DNA of 64,000 nucleotides. It comes from Anagrus nilaparvatae. Lineage: Eukaryota; Arthropoda; Insecta; Hymenoptera; Mymaridae. Position 1 is the stretch's first letter. The number at the start of each line of letters is the position of its first letter. Positions 1-13,090 of this stretch are shown in pieces. The stretch is taken from contig JAKSXM010000007.1 in NCBI GenBank assembly GCA_022575985.1, positions 21,888,501 through 21,952,500 of the forward strand, in the 5' to 3' direction. Below the pieces are notes generated by a model. It did not search any database and was not told the DNA's origin. It worked only from the letters and a program-made list of their open reading frames with translations. A program made the position numbers and the translations under genes.

Positions 1-898
1 AAGCGGCCCTGAGGATCGCCTGCGCGTAGCATACGGTATCGCTCGAGGCGATCCAGGTAGTAGCATCGGTCATACCCATCGACCTACTAGCGTTGGAGCG
101 GAAATACATTTACGATAGTGTAGAGGACCGCGAAGTGGCATCCACTCGCGCCCGCTCCAGCTCTATGGAAAAATGGCAGAAACGGTGGAAAAAGGACGAA
201 GAGGAAAACGCCCGATGGACGTGCAGACTGATTTCAGATTTGCAGGCATGGACTGGACGGCAGCATGGGGAGGTGGATTTTTACCTCACTCAATTTTTAA
301 CTGGACACGGGTATTTCCGTGTCATGTTAAAACATTGGCACAAGGTGGCAACAGAGGAGTGCTTGCACTGTCCAGGCGTGAAGGATACAGTGGAGCACAC
401 TTTCTTCGAATGTGTGCGCTACGTGAAAGGGCGCCCGCCCTTCCCAATTTGGAGGCCAGAGACGGTAGTCCCGGAAATGCTACGGAGTTCTGAAAATTGG
501 AACAAAGTAGCAGAGTACGTAAGAGCCACCTTGTTGAAGAAAAAGGAGGAGGGCTTTCTATCGTAGATTGCTCTCCTGTCACTAGGCTGGGGGAAGGCAG
601 CGGCCAGTTGCCTAGGCTGCGCGTCCCAAACTTAAGTTATACCTGAAGAGGGAATTCCGGTTTGGGGCAAACAAGCGCAGGGGGGTTTATAGTGTGTTTA
701 TCCAGTAAGAATCTGGGGCGTAGCCGGCGACCGCGTTCGCCGGTGGTCTCCCAGTTGTACACTTTGTGCAACTGGGCGGTCATGGAAATTCGCGGGTCTT
801 TAAGGCCCGCAAACACTCCATGGCTGATGCAAGATTCACAATATTCCCTTGACAAAAAAAAAAAATAAAAAAAAAATAATAATAATAATAATAATAAT
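1..898 (+). mobile_element. 3' end of an R1-like non-LTR retrotransposon
   Basis: This is the last part of a non-LTR retrotransposon of the R1 type: the end of the polymerase ORF, a GC-richer 3' UTR, and a tail of A-rich sequence followed by about nine AAT units (about 853-898). The 5' side is cut by the window edge. Its 3' UTR is much GC-richer than the flanks. A relative with a similar 3' UTR lies on the minus strand at 45290-45540. The poly(A)/(AAT) tail marks the 3' end of a target-primed insertion. Confidence 0.8.
3..566 (+). pseudogene. C-terminal fragment of R1-like reverse transcriptase ORF
   Basis: The reading frame is open from the window edge except for a TAG at 27-29, where family members usually have a tyrosine or similar residue, so this copy is dead. 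The peptide carries the C-terminal signature of R1-clade polymerases: IPIDLLALERKY early on, then VDFYLTQFLTGHG, then a CCHC-like zinc motif (CLHCPG, VEHTFFEC) before the end. The ORF ends at 564-566. No other gene overlaps it on this strand. Identification rests on motif order rather than a search. Confidence 0.75.
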
Positions 899-3800
899 AT
901 GTTTGTTTGTCCGTCCGAACGCGATAAACTAGAACACAATAAAGGCTACAGATATCAAGTTTATGGCAAAAGAAGACAAAAATTATCGGCCAAAACATAG
1001 GCTAGATTTTATTTCGATTGATATCGACAAAAATTTCTTATGGAAAAACTGAATTTTCAAGAAAAACATGTTTATCCATTTTTTTAAAAAAACCTAAAAA
1101 AATGAAAAGTGAGGAAACATTTTACTGTGAAAAGAATTTCATTCGATTCGGGCATATTTTTTACGAGTCCGCCCAAATTTTCGAATTAATCGATTCGATC
1201 TGTCAATAGTTACAATTATTTTTCAAAAATTATAAAAGTTTAGGGCTAATATTATATATATTTCTAATTTTTATCTGCCACTAATTTAGTAATTGAATAT
1301 AGTAACTAAAAGAAGCTTGAACAGCTATTACCGGTAGATAGGCTTCCCCCTGGAATAGGTAGTCGGGGGAAGCAACGGCTACTTGCGGATCCTAGAGAAA
1401 GGTAGCAAACCTTTGTATTGCGTGTCTTTAGCAGTTGAGATTTTGGCCGTTTTTAGCAAAATTCAACCATCCCTAACGGTACCCGAAAAAAATTTACTGT
1501 TTGCGTGGTACAAGCTCATAAATATATCAACCAGTTCTTAACCGTGTTGAAGGTACTTAAGAATAGGTTTGCTGTTTTGAACCATCCCTTTTAAATGTTT
1601 GTAAACCTGCCATTTCCAACCCGTAAAAAATTGATAATCAATGTCTCCGCCGTTTCTAACCGTAGAAGGATAAATGCCTTAATTCCTGCCGTGTCGAACT
1701 GTGGGACAGTTAAAACCGGCAGAAAGCTAATTTATTTTACACGGTTTTTAAAAGTAGTATAAAAATATTTTTTGTACGGTCATGAACGGCAGACACATAA
1801 TTAAGAACCTCTAGATGGTTAAAAACAATTTTTCGAATTAGTTATTTTAATTATTTATGCAATTTCTTTTTATTTGGTAAAAATCATTTTGTTAAAATTT
1901 TTCATTTTTAATAAAATAAATAAAAATAATAAAAAACAAAAAAATACAAAAAAGAATTATAAAGTTATTATAAAAGAAGATATCGAAAAAGGATTATCTT
2001 TTCTAGTAAAAATGGAAGTAAAAAGTAAATTTTATAAAATAAAATATATAACGAGTATTCGCTTTTACAAAGACATGAGAATTATAAAAAAAAAATTGTA
2101 TATAAATATATTCCAATCAAAATCAATAATGGTCATTCAGAAACGACATCGTTGCACCATTTAAATACATATAGGAGGACATAATAGCATTGAAGCTCCG
2201 TAAAATCTGATGAATCAAAAAGCATGTATACGTATACACTTCAGTATGTAACTCTTTAATCTAGATTTTTTCTCATATTATATAACATGAATTTACAGTA
2301 TAATGCATAGGTACACATACACTTAAACGTTTCAAAATGTGCTTTTGTTTTCAAATAACGAAAAGGATTTAACGTTTTCGATCAATGCTTATTGTTCTTT
2401 ATAGTTGACGTTTTAGTATTATTAAAATAATATTTAGAAAATAGAATTTTAATACGTAGATTAATAATTATTATTTGTTACTAAAATTGTTACTGAAATT
2501 TGTAACTACTATTATTTCACAGTGCTGTGGTTATGCAAAAATTTTAAATCCAGGTGGAAGAATTTTCCAAATTTTTCTTAATTTACATGTATGGAAAACA
2601 AAAAAAAAAATAAATTGATGAAATCCAAGATGAAATCCGTCACTTTAGGAATTTTATAAAATTTTTCGATTGTAAGTATATAGAAAAAAATAATTTTCAA
2701 CAAAATTATAAGGCAAAATCAATAATTTTATAAAATTACCGAGGCTGTTTAGAAACTTTTTTGACATATGGTAACTTTTTTTACAACAATACTAAAGTAA
2801 TATTCCAAAAAAATTTTAATCATAATTAGAAAACTAAATGTCAGCAAAATTATTCAAAAATCAGTCAAAAAAATTACTAAACTGCATCAATAATTTTATA
2901 ATATCCTGATTTTGATTATTACTCCAGTAAAATCACGGTTTAAGTTGTTTACTTCTGTTTTGTAAAAAATCAGAAAGATGAAAAGACAAAATTCCCATGT
3001 TATTTAAATAGGAAAATTGAGTTTTTTACAGTCACGCGTTTTTGAAAAGCAAAAGCAAAATCCTTGGAGCTACGGGGACTTTTTTTGACCAAAAGTTTAC
3101 GAAAAAACCCAGGGAGTAAAGTTTTTCTTAAACTCCAATTTTAAGTCCACTCTAATATATATATCGATAATTTAAGCTTTAGGATTTTATCTGTTATCAT
3201 TGACAGATGCACGAACAAAGTTAAAGCTTCTTTAATTATGCAAATTTGAAAATTATACTAATTTATAATATTAACATATCATTCTTTTACTAAAATCTTT
3301 TATCTTTGAATATATACTATACATATTATGATAATAACCTGAAGCATTTAGCAGATTTAAATTGATAAAGATAAAGATTTTTTAAAGCTTGTATTTTTTA
3401 TATAAATTTATATTGTGAAAAATCTTGTTCAGGCATTTGCTTTCCAGAAAGAAAATTACTATTTACATAATGAAAATTTCTAGGAAATTTCTGAAATGCT
3501 TATTTTCTGGTGTAGTAAATACGTTGAAAAGATTTTTTGTAGTATAAGAGTAATTCTTTCAAAGGCGATTTCATAGGTAAATAAAGTTTTCATTTATTTA
3601 CAAATCATTTCTTTTAAAATTTCTTGTAAATAATGGTAACATATTGTAAATACTTCTCAGGGCGTTTTATTTATTTTATTTTATTTTTACAAATGTATAA
3701 GCTTGTTAAATTTATATATAAGTAGATTTTGTTTTTGAGAGCACTGTAGATGCACAGTGGTCTGGAATACGAAAAAAGTTTCACCACGATTATACTTAAA

Positions 3801-6042
3801 ATCTCTGGTATTTTCTGATTCTATAGGATCTCTTGAGGCAAGAAATGCTTGTCCTAAAATTAAAACTGTAGCTCTCGGGGAGAACCGTCACAATTTGGGG
3901 GTTGTTGGGGGGGTAAATAAAAAAAAATTTTTTTTAAAGTTAACATTTTCTACATGATTTTTGACCATATAAAGTGACGGACAAGCGAGGAACACAAAAA
4001 ATTTTGCTCACCCCATAGTTTTTTTTGAGTTGGAAGGCTCAAATCATATTTTTTCAATATTTAAAAAAAAACAATTTCTGAAATTTTTTCAATAAATTAA
4101 AATTATTTTTAATGATGGATTTATGTTTTTTCAATTGTTTTGTGATTATAATTTACTAAATTAAGTTTATCTAGGACCAAAAAATACAAATTTTCAATTT
4201 TCAAGGTCTTAGAACAACTGAAATGTTAAATATTGGATTTTTTTTTAATTTCACAGACTTGGGATTTTTCTATCAGATTCAAATGATGTTATAAACTGGA
4301 TTTTACAGCACTAGCGCTTAAAAAAAAAAACAAATCTCGCACATGGAAAAATCAGTGCAACCAGTCACAATCAGAATAAAACACGGACGAAATTTTGTTA
4401 CACATGAGTTTTTTAGAAGAGGATAAATAAGCAGAAAAAGCGAGATTTTTGTTTTTATGCATTGAATAAGTTTTTCTTTACTAGTTGGCAATAATGACTA
4501 CATTCCAACTTTGTGAGGTCGTCAATATTTCCTTTTGTAAAGAAAAAAACATTCATAACTTCATCTAGAAATATTTATTAGGTATTACTAAATGCGATTA
4601 TAGGAACTCGGCGCTACATGCCTTGTACCTTTAAACCTCCGCATTTGGCAAAGTAAATATTTCTTCTAAACGGTTAAGAGTGAATTATTAAATAATTGCA
4701 ATATTATAGATTTAACATATAAGATAAAATATTTTATTGGTCCGATGTAATTAACTAGATTTTTCCACTAAAAAATTGCCATAAAAATAATTTAACCTTG
4801 CTGACGTTAACAAAACCTTCATTTGTTCAAGTGAAACTTAAAATATGTAAGCTCATGAACATTTTCCAGAGAATTATTAAAATTTTTTACAAACTTTATT
4901 GAACGTCAGCTGATATTGAATTTTAACAAAGTAAGCATATTTAAATTGCATTTGTGTTATTGAATTTATCAAATATATGTTAAAAATTTTTTGAAAATCG
5001 TTTAAATTTTATAACTAATAATATATTATTTTATTTTAAACCCATTTTTTTTTTTGTTATTTTAGCAAAAAAGTATTAAAAATTTTAGATTAAATAAGGT
5101 ATAACAATAAAAATTCTTACTTAATAATTTATTTTAATAAGTTTTTAATATATATATATAAGACAAAATCTATTTATTACAAAGTTTTATTACAATATTT
5201 TTGTGACATACATATTTTTTAATCTCTTAATTGAATAACATTTTTTTTTAATTTTATATTTTACAGCTTTTTTGCTGATAATGAAAAAATTTTTTATAGA
5301 TTAAAAAAAAAATTAGCTATTTTTTAAACAAGGTAAAAAAATTGGTTTTGACTCTGCGAGCGAGTGCAAACAGCATGCAAAAGTTGAACTCCATATTTTT
5401 TCCCACGAGTTAACCCATTTACGCCCAAGCGGACGTAAACGGAAAGTCAAAAAAAAAAAATAGGTTCCCGTATAAATAGAGGCTTTTAAATTACATGTTT
5501 GTAGTAAAATTTCATGCTCTTACCGAATCTGAAGCCAGATTTTACTTACAATCCTTTCAAATGTCCCAAAAATAGGGGTAATTGGGGTGAAAAAGGGGCT
5601 AAAATAAAAATGACGGAAAAATCAATATAAAAATAAAAAAATAATACCAAAAAACATTTAAAATTACTTATTTGTGCAAAAAACTTACATTTTTTAGGTT
5701 TATGGGATATTAAAAGATGGTTTTACATATAATGGAATATTTACAAGGAAAAATTTTTTATTCAATTTTAGATAAATTATTTTTAAAATATTTTACGTTC
5801 AAGAAAAAGGAAATCGAAAATATGATTTTTTTTAAATCTTTAAAAAAATAAAATTTTTTATAATACAAGTTTATTTAACAGCAATAGCAACTACTTTAAT
5901 AAACATAAAATTATATTTTTTTTCTTTCTTTATTATTTTGTTTATTATTTCATTATTGAATTCTAGGTAATTATATCATCATCATCAAAGTTAATCGATT
6001 TCCCTGTGAAAAGTTTTGATTAGATTTTTACTTTAAATAAAA
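899..6042. other. No gene seen; AT-rich intergenic sequence
   Basis: I see no supported exon here. Minor structure: a GC-rich hairpin at 1341-1372 (arms GCTTCCCC and GGGGGAAGC); a stretch at 1450-1800 with several diverged CCATCCC and AACGGT/ACCGTT motifs; and, at about 5340-5410, a motif around GCATGCAAAAGTTGAAC that recurs inverted near 23905-23990 and 48785-48860, so it is part of a dispersed repeat. The ORFs at 1018-1209 and 1874-2164 have the composition of random AT-rich DNA. Confidence 0.5.
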
Positions 6043-6213
6043 ATAATGATTCTTGTCAATATTATGACTATAGCTTATGGCTATAAGAGAGAAACAAGCT
6101 TCCTTTGAGTAATGCTTCACTAACAATTAGTCATATAATTATTAATTCTGGTTATAATTTGTTGCTCTCTTATAGCCATAAGCTATAGTCATAATATTGA
6201 CAAAAATCATTAT
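6043..6213. repeat. Hairpin inverted repeat, 49-bp arms
   Basis: The left arm (6043-6091) and right arm (6165-6213) are near-perfect inverted copies around a 73-bp spacer. The arms contain GACTATAGCTTATGGCTATA. A diverged single arm recurs near 6690-6740, which indicates a dispersed MITE-like hairpin rather than a local accident. Confidence 0.65.
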
Positions 6214-7584
6214 TTTTGAAAATTTGGGAACCGATTCAACTAAGTTTAGTATTTAAAAATATGATGTGTTACCACTTTACAGAGAAAAATATTGCTATAA
6301 ATAATGGCTTTGATTTGAAACTAATGGGCAAACTAATTAAAAAACGTAGAATAACAGATCTAAAAAAGAAAAACAACTTTGAATGGGTTTAGTGTGTAAA
6401 AACATGATACAATACCTTTAAAGATGCATGTAAAATATACCCTTTCAAGTTACAGCCTTTAAAACTTTGATTACTCTAAGTATATAATTCGAAATAATTT
6501 TTCTTTTTAGAATGCAAAAAGTAATCGATTCCAATGTCATTTAAAAAAATTTTTTTTCACCCCCAGGAAGGAGCAAATCAACCCCAATGGGGTTTCGTCC
6601 AAAAAGTTTAAAAGTCAAAAATGTTTGGTATTTGGTAGAAATTTATTCGCCAATTAATATCTAATTATGACCATAATTTTAAGTTTTTTACTTATAGCCA
6701 TAAGTTATGGTCATAATATTGGTAATAATCATAATTTATATTCAAAATATACTGAAAATTGTTTACTTTTTTTTTTTATTTACAAAATTATAAATATTAA
6801 ATACATTCAATTATAAGCATATTCAAAATTAATATAATCTGGTATTAAAAATACTAATTATGAGTAAATATAGTACTAAATAAAATAAAATGTAAAATTT
6901 TTAAATTATTTAATTATCTGATATTACGAATAATGAGCAAATATTTTTAATAATAATTAATAATCTGATATTTTAATTCACTAAAAAATTGGAATATTTA
7001 TTTATTATCCTTTAAAATCATATATATTTAATACTACGATCAATCATTAATTAGCTTTTATTTCTATTAATTAACTTTGGATTAAAAAAATTTTATTTTA
7101 CATTTTATTGATTTTTAGTACCACGAGCAAAATACCATATTTTTTAGTCATATTTAAATTAATACTTTACATTAAATACTGATAAAATAAGCAGGGATTT
7201 TTTTATACTTTTTTTATGTATATATTTTTTGTGCTATATTTTTTAAGAGTTTTAGCATTGGTATTAGCATTTTTTGAAAGGTGCATGTTTGCAAGATAAG
7301 AGCTAAAAAGCGTATGTAATAGTTTAATTAAATATTGCTAGATAAGCGTTAACTATGTAAAGATGTCTAAAATAAAATTAGTATGGAATGGAACTACATA
7401 ACACTAGCTTGTAATTTTAAATGGAGAAAGGGTAATACTAAGTAGAATAATCAAGTCAAAGTGTATGGATGTAAACATGTCAGCACCATTTTCTCATAAG
7501 AAAGAACTAAAGATTCATGTTATTCGATCCTTTCAACCAATGATAGTTTTATTTTAAAGATATGCCGGTTTTAACTGTACTATT
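6214..7584. other. No gene seen; 3' flank of the adenylate-forming enzyme gene
   Basis: AT-rich sequence with one partial repeat arm near 6690. The nearest gene ends at 7585 on the minus strand. An AATAAA signal for that gene lies at 7548-7553 on the minus strand. Confidence 0.4.
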
Positions 7585-10500
7585 TTATGAAGCATATATC
7601 TTTGCTAATTCAATCAAATCTTTCCTCATAACTTTTCCTGATGGTGTTTTTGGTAATTTATCTAAAAATTTCACACCTCCCCAAAGCGTTTTATATTTTC
7701 CTAACTGTGCACTTATATTAACAACGTCTTCTTCAGTAAGCTGTAGTTATATTTTTATTGAATATAATATTGATTACTACTTTAAAATATTTTTTAATAT
7801 CTTAATAATTTACCTGAGAAGTAGGCAATTTCCGAACGAACGCCATTGCTCTTTCAATATCAATTTTATGTGGAACTGGTACAACTGCAGCCTCTAATAT
7901 ATCAGGATGTTGAAGTAATACATTTTCTATCTCAGTTGGTGAAACATGATGATTTTGGTATTTCATTACTTCTTTTATTCTACCACAAATCACTAATTCA
8001 CCAATGTCGCTATAAAAAGCTAAATCTCCAGTACGTATCCATCCTAAAATATTATATTAAACTTTTACTAAATTTATTAAAGTTATATTTTGTAAACAAA
8101 CTTTACCTTCATCCTCAACAATTTCTTTCGTAGCTGATGGATTCTTATAATAACCAATCATAATTACATTTGATTTGACACAAAGTTCTCCGACTTTATT
8201 TGGTCCCAAATTTTTTCCAGTAGTTTCATGGATTATTTTCACTTTAATATTTGGATAAACAAATCCGATTGAATCAATAATTTTAGATCTTGGAGTTTGA
8301 GCTATTAGTTCAGATCCAGCTTCTGTCAAGCCTTTAGATAAATAAACTTTTTAGTCTTACCCTGTAATTAGGATATCTTACAAGTACCGTGTGTGTGTGT
8401 ACTGTTTTTTGTAAAATAATATAAAATTATAATAATTTAAATACTTTTTTTATCATTAAAAAATAAATACGTTGAAATTTGTTGAATTATTAATATAAAA
8501 ATAGGAATTATTGGATGTGCACACACATAAAGATACATGTATTATGGGCGAAAATGAAAAAGAATGTCATTTTATATGATGTAATACTATTTAAGTAATT
8601 TTCATAAAAATATATACAAATTTTATATTTGAGGACAGATACTTAAAAATAGCTCATATAGATGCAAAATTAAAATTTATGCGTGTGTGCGTGCTAGTAT
8701 ACATGTAAATAATATAATTTGATGTTTTAATATGTTTTTTTAACCATTTAACCCTAAGAAACTTTTTTTTTAATTTAAAAAAAAAAATTAATTTTTTTGA
8801 TCGAGAGCAGCCCTATTACGTATAAGAAAACTATTGTAAGATATTTTTTTTAATATTCCGTCTACCATTTCAATAAAATAAAACCCCTTTCTGCAAACAT
8901 TCCAAAATTTACTTTTTCTTAATCTAAAAACCTGGAGCTGATATTTTTTTTGTCCATTTTTTTGTTTTTTTTTGCCCCACTGTGTATCGCAGCCAGGTTT
9001 AAATTTTTTAATAACATGTTCTATACTCCAGTCATAATACGGGGGGAAAAGGGTTGTATTATCACTGGTGAACACCAGATTTGCTCTGCTACAGGTTTTT
9101 TGGGTCGCTGAACATGAAAATCGGGTTCATTTGGCAGAAAAATTGGGGTTTCACCCTTAAATTTGCAAAAACTACCCCCAAAAAGGTTTTTTTTGTGCAT
9201 ATTCGCACTTTGAGTGTCAGATTTCCAACATATGGTTTTTTGGGTAACTGATCAAGAATTTCGACTTTCTTTCATAAATAATTAAAATTTCACCCCTAAA
9301 TTGGCTAAAACTACCCCCGAAAAAGGGGTGTTTTTGATATTTTCGTATTTTTAGCATCAAAGATATGCTCATATAGGTTTTTTGGGTCACTAATTAAGAA
9401 TTTCGACTTCTTTTTCATAAATAATTAATATTTCACCACAAAATAGGAGTTGAAATTCTTGAATAGCGACCCAAAAAACCCGTATGGTGCAAATCTGAGC
9501 GCTTAAAGTGCGAATATGTAAAAAAAAACCCTTTTTAGGGGTAGTTTTTGCAAATTTAAGGATGAAGACCCGATTTCTCTGCCAAATGACCCTGGTTTTC
9601 GTGTTCAGCGACCCAAAAAACCAATAGTAGAGCAAAACTGGTGTTAGCCAGTGATAATACAGCCAACCCGTATTTTTACTGGAGTACTAACCTATATACT
9701 ACAATACTTAATAAAATTAAAATTTACCATAAGCATTTTTTACTTGCGCATGAGGTAAACTATGTTTTAAACCACGGATTAATTCTTCCCTTAACTTAGA
9801 TCCAGAGGTCATAATTTCTTTAACTGACTCTAATCTATATTTCTTTGAAGTTAATACATCAGATTTGCAGTAAGAATTAATCATCATCGGTGTAATAAAT
9901 AACCAGTTTATCTTAAAAATATGGCAATTAAATTTAGAATAGTACTAATATTATATCCAATAATGATTTATATACCTGATATTTGTCAATAATTTTTGAA
10001 GTTTCATCTGGATCGAAATTCTTATGGATAATTCTAACAGCTTCATAAAATATCGATCTCATTGTCCATAAAAGATTTGTAATCCAATATGGCGCAGAAT
10101 AATATAAAATAACAGAATTTTTAACAGGGAAAATATTATACGAAAAAACATTGTTTAATAATGATTCATAAGTATGCATAACACCTTTTGGCAAACCTGT
10201 TGTACCGGATGAAAAAAAAATAAAGGCAATATCTTTTTTTAAATTATTAATTTTTTTTGGTGTGTAATTATTTATGTCATCAACAGATTGCAAAATCAGT
10301 ATATCGTTTAAAGATTCTATATTGTTATTATTATCAAAACAAATGAATTTTGTTTTTACATTTTCTAAATTAGCTGCTTCTATTAAAATATCAATAACAC
10401 TTTCACAAGAAAACATAACTTTTGGCTTAATTAAATTAATTAAAAAACGTGCTGATGCTGTAATAAGAAAATTTTGATATTAAAATTAATATTTATGAAT

Positions 10501-11642
10501 AATACGAAAAAATATTATTGTATATTTTACTTAATGTAATTTCGTGATGCCAAGCATTGTAAATTGCACCTTCGTAAAAAGTTGCTAAAATAGGAATATA
10601 AGCGTTCATTCTATTATTTGTACAAATTGATATAATATCATCTTTTTCGATATTTTCTTTTCGCAACCACAATGCACATCGAATACTTTGTTCTATCATA
10701 TCTTTGTAAGTTATTTTTTCATCAGTTTCAGCATCGATCTTAAACAAATATTTATTTTTAAATTATTTAATTTATATATTTTTCAATTGGATTATTTACA
10801 GAAAAGTATCAGATTATCATTTTGGGGTAAATTGCCGATAAATGATTGCAAATAACAAAAAGTTATCAAAAAAATTTTTTTTCTTGGTCAAAAAATTTTT
10901 TTTATGTATCAAAGTACTCGCATTTCAAATAATTTTTTTTCATTTTTGTCATTTTTTAAAAATTTTCTTTAGGTTTCAAAACGCTTGCAATCGATTAAAA
11001 CAAAAAAAAAAAAAAAAAAAAAAAAAATCCGGTTGCCACAACCGACATTGTTTTTCAGTGCAATTGCACTTAAAAGAGTATTTGCATGAATATTAAACAA
11101 GCATTAAAGGAGCATAATTCATCCATGTGAATGTAAATTGTCCGACGTAAGGCGCATTCTTCAAGTACACAATATTATCTAGTGATTTTTAGAATCTCAT
11201 TACAAAACTTAAACAGAACAATACTTGAAGAATGCGCCTAAATGTTGACACTTTCCAAGTATTAAAATTTATAATATACGTCATTAAATGCAAATATTAA
11301 CAAATAAAACGTGATAAAAAATAATTACAATTATTTTATAATAATTATTATATTTTTTTATAATTATTATTATAAAAAAAACGATAAAGTTTGAAGCATC
11401 AGTAACATAAACAATTTTTTACCTGAGATACATGATTCGGATTATTTTTCAAAACATCTAAAATAAATTGTCCAACATCTTGCGTTTCTATACATTCTAC
11501 ATCTTCACCTTTAATAATATTATTTTCTATTAAAAAGTTACAATCCTTTAAAAATAAAAATTTTTAAATTATTTTTTATGAAATAGAATTATTTAATATT
11601 AATTTATTTACTTACAATTGGTTTGATACCTTTGAACAACAT
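7585..11642 (-). CDS. Luciferase/4-coumarate-CoA ligase-like adenylate-forming enzyme, 8 exons
   Basis: ANL-superfamily enzyme that would adenylate a carboxylic acid with ATP and transfer it to CoA. Exons on the minus strand are 11642-11616, 11545-11423, 10738-10531, 10457-9976, 9911-9728, 8331-8107, 8043-7814 and 7740-7585. All have GT..AG introns and the phases add up to 544 codons plus TAA. Motifs in order: FIFFSSGTTGLPKGV (P-loop, about residues 198-212), AYGLTEAG (340-346), GWIRTGD (417-423), IKEVMKYQNHHVSPTEIE, and the catalytic lysine in PKTPSGKVMRK at residue 529. Length and lysine position match beetle luciferase and insect luciferase-like acyl-CoA synthetases. Oddities: the usual Asp before R-I-K is Gly, the luciferase HHGF region reads APYWI, and the C-terminus (IYAS) is not a peroxisomal SKL signal. 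Introns 2 and 5 contain repeats. The substrate is unknown; light emission is not implied. Confidence 0.9.
9024..9686. mobile_element. Foldback element in intron 5 of the luciferase-like gene
   Basis: Inverted arms begin TACTCCAGTCATAATACGG and end with the complementary ACTGGAGTA. Each arm contains the family unit TTTTTTGGGTCGCTGA and runs of CCCCTAAA/TTTAGGGG spaced about 130-150 bp apart. The same ends and internal units are found in the elements at 35410-37964, 47797-48200 and 61572-62716. The element lies wholly inside an intron, so the gene can tolerate it. No transposase is encoded. Confidence 0.75.
10962..11062. mobile_element. Fragment of the hairpin-rich CAGTGTA MITE family
   Basis: One arm of the family seen complete at 55988-56346. 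It has the TTTCAAAACGCTTGCAATCG subterminal block, an A-tract of about 26, the hairpin CCGGTTGCCACAACCG, and the end TTTTTCAGTG. It lies in intron 2 of the luciferase-like gene. Confidence 0.6.
11150..11239. repeat. Short perfect hairpin, 18-bp arms
   Basis: AGGCGCATTCTTCAAGTA (11150-11167) is followed after 54 bp by its exact reverse complement (11222-11239). It lies in intron 2 of the luciferase-like gene. The arms are unusually GC-rich for the region. It is probably a mini-MITE, and no function is visible. Confidence 0.6.
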
Positions 11643-11910
11643 ATTTTTTTATTCGTTTACAAATGAATACTATGACTTATGCAAGATATACACTTGATAT
11701 TAACAATCTTAAAATTATTTTACATTATCATTTTATTTATCTTATAAAGAGTAGCTTATTTAAGCCGAGACACGATGATTGTCATAATTTAAAATAAACT
11801 TTAACGTACAATAAATTTTAATAATTTTGCCGTATCATTTAATAAATGAAATGACAAAATTTTGTTCATAGAACGTGATTTTGAAAAATTTTAACTTTTA
11901 TAGTATATTA

Positions 11911-12602
11911 TACAGTAAAAAATAATGAACACAATATTACTACCGTTTAATAATTTTACTACGATTTAGTCATTTTACTACAAAAATAGTAAAATTACTA
12001 CAAATTGTAGTACTTTACGATTTCGCAGTAATATTACTACAAGTGTAGTAAAATTACTAAGATTTTTAGTAAATTTAATATAAGTACTTGTAGCAAGTTC
12101 CCAGACACCCTTTGGTTTTTTTTTTTGGTTTTTTTTGGTTTTCTTTACTTTGGTTGAATATTTAACCAAGTGATTTAAAAGCAGCTCTACCGCGGATGTC
12201 CGGGTTAAATCTCAATAAATTTTAAATTTACTAAAAATACTACAAGTGTTTGTAGTATTCACTAAAATTACTACAAGTGTAGTAATTTTACTATTTCGTA
12301 GTAATTTTACTTTTATTAGCAATTTTATTATTTCGTAGCAATATTACTACAAGTTTAGTAAAATTACTACAATTCGTAGTAAAATTACTTCACATGAAGT
12401 AAATTATCAATTTATTGATTTTTCACCCAGACACGACTTAACTTAGCTTCAAGAGCAAATATGCTAATTTTCTCTGAGTCAAAAATTAATAAATTTTTAA
12501 TTTACTACAACTCTAGTAATTTTACTTTTTTTTTATTCATATTACTAATTGGATTTAAAATACTAAACTGCAGTAACATTGTGTATATTTTTTTTACTGT
12601 GT
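11911..12602. repeat. Inverted-repeat element built from TAGTAATTTTACTA-like units
   Basis: The ends are TACAGTAAAAAATAATGAAC on the left and its near-complement, ending TTTTTTACTGTGTA, on the right. The interior is an AT-only series of short palindromes such as AGTAAAATTACTACAA repeated in both orientations. It sits about 270 bp upstream of the luciferase-like start codon, so it overlaps any promoter of that gene. It encodes nothing. Confidence 0.6.
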
Positions 12603-12910
12603 AAATAAAAAAATATCTTTTTAATTCCAGACGACTATGAGAAGAAAATTAGAGAAGATTAAAATTAAATTCCATTTTTCACACAAATTAATTAGAGATT
12701 TATAAAATATTCTAGAATGAAAAACTTATAAAAAATAAATTCAGAAATATTTTCGAAAATAGTTTTTTTTTAAAGTACGTGAATTTGAATTGAGGGAAAA
12801 AAGGTTCAACAATTTTCAAATACAGCACGTCCTAAAAGAAATATGCAAAGTCATGTTTAAAAAAAATTAATGGTAGAATACATTTGTTTAACAATAGTAG
12901 ATTACGCACA

Positions 12911-13090
12911 CGGCGAGAAAAATAAGAAATAACTCTAATGGCTAAATTACCTTATAAGGCAAAGCCGCGGATGGTAAACTGTGATTTGGGGCATTCTTTT
13001 TTTATGTCCAAAACGGTTTGCATATTATTTTTCTGTGTTGAGGAAATACGTGCTTTCTCACCGCTGACGACTAATAAAGAAAAATATATA
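12911..13090. repeat. Double-hairpin repeat, copy 1
   Basis: Diverged copy of the repeat seen best at 57480-57690. Shared core: GGCTAAATTACC, then AAAGCCGCGGATGGTAAACT, then GATTTGGGGCATTC. The outer stem is partly lost. The small ORF here is a product of the repeat and not a gene. Confidence 0.6.
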
